Shown: piece after piece, positions 61,036 through 64,000 of the stretch
Position numbering within the stretch: position 1 is the stretch's first letter
Layout: the number at the start of each line of letters is the position of its first letter
Source: Citrifermentans bemidjiense Bem
GTDB taxonomy: Bacteria > Desulfobacterota > Desulfuromonadia > Geobacterales > Geobacteraceae
Assembly: GCF_000020725.1 (NCBI RefSeq)
Contig: NC_011146.1
Coordinates: forward strand, 2,417,501 to 2,481,500
Reading direction: 5' to 3'
DNA: 64,000 nt
Made by a program: the position numbers and the translations under genes
Notes under the pieces: generated by a model
The model's database searches: none
The model's input: the letters and a program-made list of their open reading frames with translations, nothing else
Told to the model about the DNA's origin: nothing

Positions 61036-63435
61036 TTAGCTTAAATCCGGCTCGTGTTGCGCAGCATTTTTGCGCGGCTGGGAAAGGGTGAAATAGAAGG
61101 TGGCGCCGCGGTTCTCCATCCCCTCGGCCCAGATGCTCCCTCCGTGGCGATCGATGATGCGGCGCACCGTGGCAAGCCCGATGCCGGTTCCCTCGAATTC
61201 GGAACCGTGCAGGCGTTGGAACGGTTGGAAGAGCTTGTCCACGTAGGCCATGTCGAAGCCGACCCCGTTGTCCTTTACGAAGAAGGTCTGGCGCCCGCGA
61301 CCCTGAATCTGGCCGAACTCGATCACCGGACGGGGGACCCGGGAGGCGTACTTCATCGAATTGCCCAGCAGGTTCTGCAAAACAAGGCGCACCAGCACGC
61401 TGTCGCCGAAAGCAGTCAGCCCTCTCTGTATCAGGAACTCGACTGGTTGCGAGCCCTCCTCCCCGGCCAGCATGTCGGCTACCTCCGCCGCAAGAAGGCT
61501 GATGTCGAAGGTTTGGCGCTTCATCAAAGTTCTACCCACCCTGGTGAGGGTCAAGAGGTCGTCTATCTGCTTTCCCATCCTGGAACTGGCGGTGCTGATC
61601 CGCTCCAGGTAGTAGTGAGCCTCCTCAGGGAGCGCGTGGCCGTGCTCCTCGATCAGGATGGAACTGTAGCTGTTGATATGTCGTAGCGGAGCTCGGAGGT
61701 CATGGGAAACGGAATAGCTGAAGGACTCGATTTCCTGCTTTGCCACCGCCAGCTGTGAGGTTCTTTCAATCACCCGCCGGTCCAATTCGTCGTTCAGTTT
61801 CCTGATCGCCTCTTCGGCCTCCTTTCTCTCGGTGATGTCCTTGATGGTGCCGATCATCCGCTGCTGCTTCCCTGCGGCCACCCCGGAAAGCTCGCAGCAC
61901 TCGGTGACCCAGCGTTCCACGCCGTCGCTTTGCCTGCGAATCGGGTATTCCATCTCGAAGGGGCGCCCGTCGCCGATGGCGGCCAGGTACCTTTCCTTGA
62001 AAAGCTGCCGGTACTCGTCGTGGACCATCTCGAAGTGCCCCTGCAGGGTCCTGGGAAAGGTTCGATCCATTCCCAGGATCTCCTCCAGTTTGCTGGAGCA
62101 GTTCCAGCGGTCCCCGGCCAGATCGAGGACGTAGCTTCCCAACTGGGCGATTCTCTGGGTTTCGCGCAGCAACCGGTCGTTGTCGGCCATGACCTGCTCG
62201 CGCTGCTTTTGTTCCGAAACGTCCTCGAGCGTCACCACGGTCCCGCTCACCTTGCTGGCCTGATCCAGGAAAGGGGCGGTGCTGATGGAGAGGAGCGCGG
62301 CTACGCCGTCCGGGCGCAGGAACCGGAAGCAGGCGTTCGACAGGGTATCGCCTGCGCGCAGCAGTTCCCCAAGCGACAGGTCGGGCGCGACGCTGCCTTG
62401 GCTTTGTTCGCGGGTGATGCCCCAGACCGGGGAGCCGTCGTTTCTGGCCGCCATCTCCTGCTTGGACTGCCCGAGGATAAGTTCGGCGCGGGGATTGGCA
62501 AAGGCCACCTTGCCGCCGGGTTCGATGAACATGATACCGACGGGGCTCGTGGCGGTGATCAGGTTCAGCAGGTCGTGCTCCATGCGCAGCAGGTGTTCCA
62601 TCATCTTGCCCTGGTTGATGTCGCACAATATCCCTGCCAGCCGGATTGCCCTACCTGATGCGTCTCGGCCGGCCGCTTTCCCCTCACAGCGAAACCAGCG
62701 CCATTTTCCCTCGTTGGTCTTCAGGCGGAATTCGAATTCGAAATTCTCCACGGCCCCCTCTACGCATCTTTCCTTGAGGGCGCGCGCGGCTTCCAACTGT
62801 GCCGGGTGCAGGATGCAGCTCCAGTCCTCCAGTTTCACCGGCGACTGCCCGGGGCGGTAGCCGAGCATCTCGTAGCAAAAGGGGCTGAAGAAGCAGGTGC
62901 TGGTGGCGACGTCCAAATCCCAGATTCCCGCACTCACCGCCTCCACCGCCTTACGGTGGCGCTCCTCGCTGAGTGCCAGTTGTTCGTTGACGCGCACTTC
63001 AGCTGTGATGTCGAGGTTGCAACCCTGGTAGCCGGTTACTTCGCCCCGGCTGTTTCGCACCTGGGCGATCACCGCATGCAGCCAGAAAACCCTGCCGTCG
63101 GCTGAACGGTACTTGAAGCGTTGCGACCATTGGGCTCCGCTCTCCATGCTCTGCTGCCAGCTGGCCGTGAGCTCCTTGCGCTCCTGGGGGTGGATGAAGC
63201 CGATCAGCGCTTCGTTCTCGCCATCCTCTGCAACACCTGCGATTCTCCGGCCGTCGATGTCGGTCTGGTACAAGCCAAGGGGCGCCGTTGTGAAGATGGT
63301 GCGCAGCACCTGCTCATAATCGATGCGGATAGGCTCCCGCTGCATGAGTGGGGCGGATGCGGGGTCCGCAAAAGGAATAGGAGTTCTTTTCGTCCTGCTG
63401 TTGACAGGGGTCGCAACTTCCGACAGATTGTTCAT
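61036..63435 (-). CDS. Multi-PAS histidine kinase (four PAS domains)
   Basis: The 799-residue soluble protein carries PAS-like domains at about 45-150, 160-285, 290-410 and 415-545, each ending in a D-I-T or D-V-S type linker, a coiled coil, then HisKA with His578 (Y-S-V-S-H-D-L-R-A-P-L-R-H) and HATPase_c (L-L-G-N-S-M-K-Y, D-N-G-V-G-F, G-T-G-I-G-L-A-T). Its core resembles those of 34901 and 59212. The ATG at 63435 follows a G-rich GGGGGAAAA site; the longer open frame is not used. A promoter lies at 63564-63591. Confidence 0.88.
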   Translation of the reverse strand: MNNLSEVATPVNSRTKRTPIPFADPASAPLMQREPIRIDYEQVLRTIFTTAPLGLYQTDIDGRRIAGVAEDGENEALIGFIHPQERKELTASWQQSMESGAQWSQRFKYRSADGRVFWLHAVIAQVRNSRGEVTGYQGCNLDITAEVRVNEQLALSEERHRKAVEAVSAGIWDLDVATSTCFFSPFCYEMLGYRPGQSPVKLEDWSCILHPAQLEAARALKERCVEGAVENFEFEFRLKTNEGKWRWFRCEGKAAGRDASGRAIRLAGILCDINQGKMMEHLLRMEHDLLNLITATSPVGIMFIEPGGKVAFANPRAELILGQSKQEMAARNDGSPVWGITREQSQGSVAPDLSLGELLRAGDTLSNACFRFLRPDGVAALLSISTAPFLDQASKVSGTVVTLEDVSEQKQREQVMADNDRLLRETQRIAQLGSYVLDLAGDRWNCSSKLEEILGMDRTFPRTLQGHFEMVHDEYRQLFKERYLAAIGDGRPFEMEYPIRRQSDGVERWVTECCELSGVAAGKQQRMIGTIKDITERKEAEEAIRKLNDELDRRVIERTSQLAVAKQEIESFSYSVSHDLRAPLRHINSYSSILIEEHGHALPEEAHYYLERISTASSRMGKQIDDLLTLTRVGRTLMKRQTFDISLLAAEVADMLAGEEGSQPVEFLIQRGLTAFGDSVLVRLVLQNLLGNSMKYASRVPRPVIEFGQIQGRGRQTFFVKDNGVGFDMAYVDKLFQPFQRLHGSEFEGTGIGLATVRRIIDRHGGSIWAEGMENRGATFYFTLSQPRKNAAQHEPDLS

Positions 63436-63563
63436 TTTTCCCCCGTTGCCGATGTTGCCCGCACGCATTCGAGATATTGTCATAGCTGCCGGAAAGACTG
63501 GCAGTGCTTGGATATTTGAGCGTTCTCTAATATATCTGCGAATTTTTAAACTAGCAAGTGCAA

Positions 63564-63591
63564 ATTATATATTGATAATGTTTTCTTGCAA
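63564..63591 (-). promoter_or_regulatory. Probable sigma-70 promoter of the four-PAS kinase gene
   Basis: On the minus strand TTGCAA and TATAAT are separated by 16 bases, giving a leader of about 120 bases. The motif AGTGCAAATTA (63557-63567) overlaps the -10 box. The rest of the gap 63436-63750 is AT-rich and holds no other gene. Confidence 0.45.
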
Positions 63592-63750
63592 ATTTGTCGT
63601 ACTGGCAGATAACTTTTCATACTCACTTGCCGCCGCGCCTGTGAGTCATGGCGCACACGCTGATAGTCGACTGACAGATGTATTGACTGCCACCACATGT
63701 TTGGGGTAGTTGTAGTTCGATAATTCATATCCATCGAGGAGGCTTAAGAC

Positions 63751-63933
63751 ATGGAATCCAACAAGACCTGCCAGTGCGGTGCCAAACATACGGGCCACAT
63801 CTGCATGTTGAAGAGCGCCGGGCGCAGCGAGGAAATCGCGCACATAAGCGACCATCCGACAGTCACCTGCTTCACCTGCGGGGCAGAGGCCAACTCCGCC
63901 GACAACGTCTGCAACCCGATGCCCATGGGGTAG
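63751..63933 (+). CDS. Small Cys-rich protein
   Basis: This 60-residue product has the pairs C-Q-C (7, 9) and C-F-T-C (~40, 43), plus Cys18 and Cys54, and two His (H-T-G-H). It probably binds zinc or forms a redox centre. A strong GAGGAGGC ribosome site precedes the ATG. It has no signal peptide and no family I recognise. Confidence 0.65.
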   Translation: MESNKTCQCGAKHTGHICMLKSAGRSEEIAHISDHPTVTCFTCGAEANSADNVCNPMPMG

Positions 63934-63964
63934 CAAGCGGCACGCCGGTCCACACGGAGCACCG

Positions 63965-64000
63965 ATGCCCGAATTACCTGAAGTCGAAGTGACGCGGCTT
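63965..64000 (+). CDS. mutM: Formamidopyrimidine-DNA glycosylase MutM/Fpg, first 12 codons
   Basis: The frame starting at ATG 63965 after GGAGCACC begins M-P-E-L-P-E-V-E-V-T-R-L and then leaves the window. M-P-E-L-P-E-V-E is the hallmark N-terminus of Fpg/MutM, in which Pro2 forms the Schiff base and Glu3 is catalytic. The enzyme removes 8-oxoguanine and ring-opened purines. Nei also has the PE start, but its typical beginning is M-P-E-G-P-E, so MutM is favoured. Confidence 0.85.
   Translation, partial: MPELPEVEVTRL

Overview
The window looks like a chromosomal segment of a high-GC Geobacteraceae bacterium (Geobacter, Citrifermentans or Geomonas type). The case rests on a bacterial polyunsaturated fatty acid (PUFA) synthase next to ole genes, dense multi-PAS two-component signalling, a DUF2844/DUF3443 pair and abundant GC-rich intergenic hairpins. 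The species assignment is inference. No rRNA, tRNA, CRISPR array, transposase or integrase was seen.

Layout. 1-5.6 kb holds a truncated S10 peptidase, a DUF2844-DUF3443 export pair, a Skp/OmpH chaperone, three poorly characterised genes and a YhaV-like toxin homologue without a recognisable antitoxin. 5.6-27.9 kb is the centrepiece, all on the minus strand and read from high to low coordinates: pfaD, pfaA, a pfaB/pfaC-like fusion, oleA, oleB, oleC, oleD and a 4'-phosphopantetheinyl transferase. Together these encode a complete assembly line. The Pfa megasynthase builds polyunsaturated acyl chains on five tandem acyl carrier proteins, the transferase activates those carriers, and OleABCD joins two acyl chains head to head into a very long polyunsaturated olefin. 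Copies of a small dispersed hairpin repeat lie in frame in the linkers between the ACP domains of PfaA.

28.0-34.6 kb contains a tesA-ybbA-ybbP type operon (esterase plus ABC exporter), a universal stress protein-rubredoxin pair, a lipoprotein and an Aag-type DNA glycosylase. 34.9-50.9 kb is a plus-strand signalling cluster of nine tightly packed genes: four histidine kinases (one with seven PAS domains), two stand-alone receiver proteins, a PilZ protein with an acetyltransferase-like C-terminal half, a receiver-PAS-GGDEF-EAL protein, and a terminal protein pairing a TIR/deoxyribosyltransferase-like domain with a MAP3K TRAFs-binding-like (DUF4071) domain.

50.9-60.8 kb is a fatty acid degradation block: an SCP2-like protein, acyl-CoA synthetase, a fused 3-hydroxyacyl-CoA dehydrogenase/enoyl-CoA hydratase, thiolase, acyl-CoA dehydrogenase, a small histidine kinase, and a regulator resembling enterobacterial FadR over its full length. 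61.0-64.0 kb holds another multi-PAS kinase, a small Cys-rich protein, and the first 12 codons of mutM (Fpg) running off the end. Lipid metabolism is therefore a double theme: a specialised long-chain anabolic cluster and, 24 kb away, a complete beta-oxidation set.
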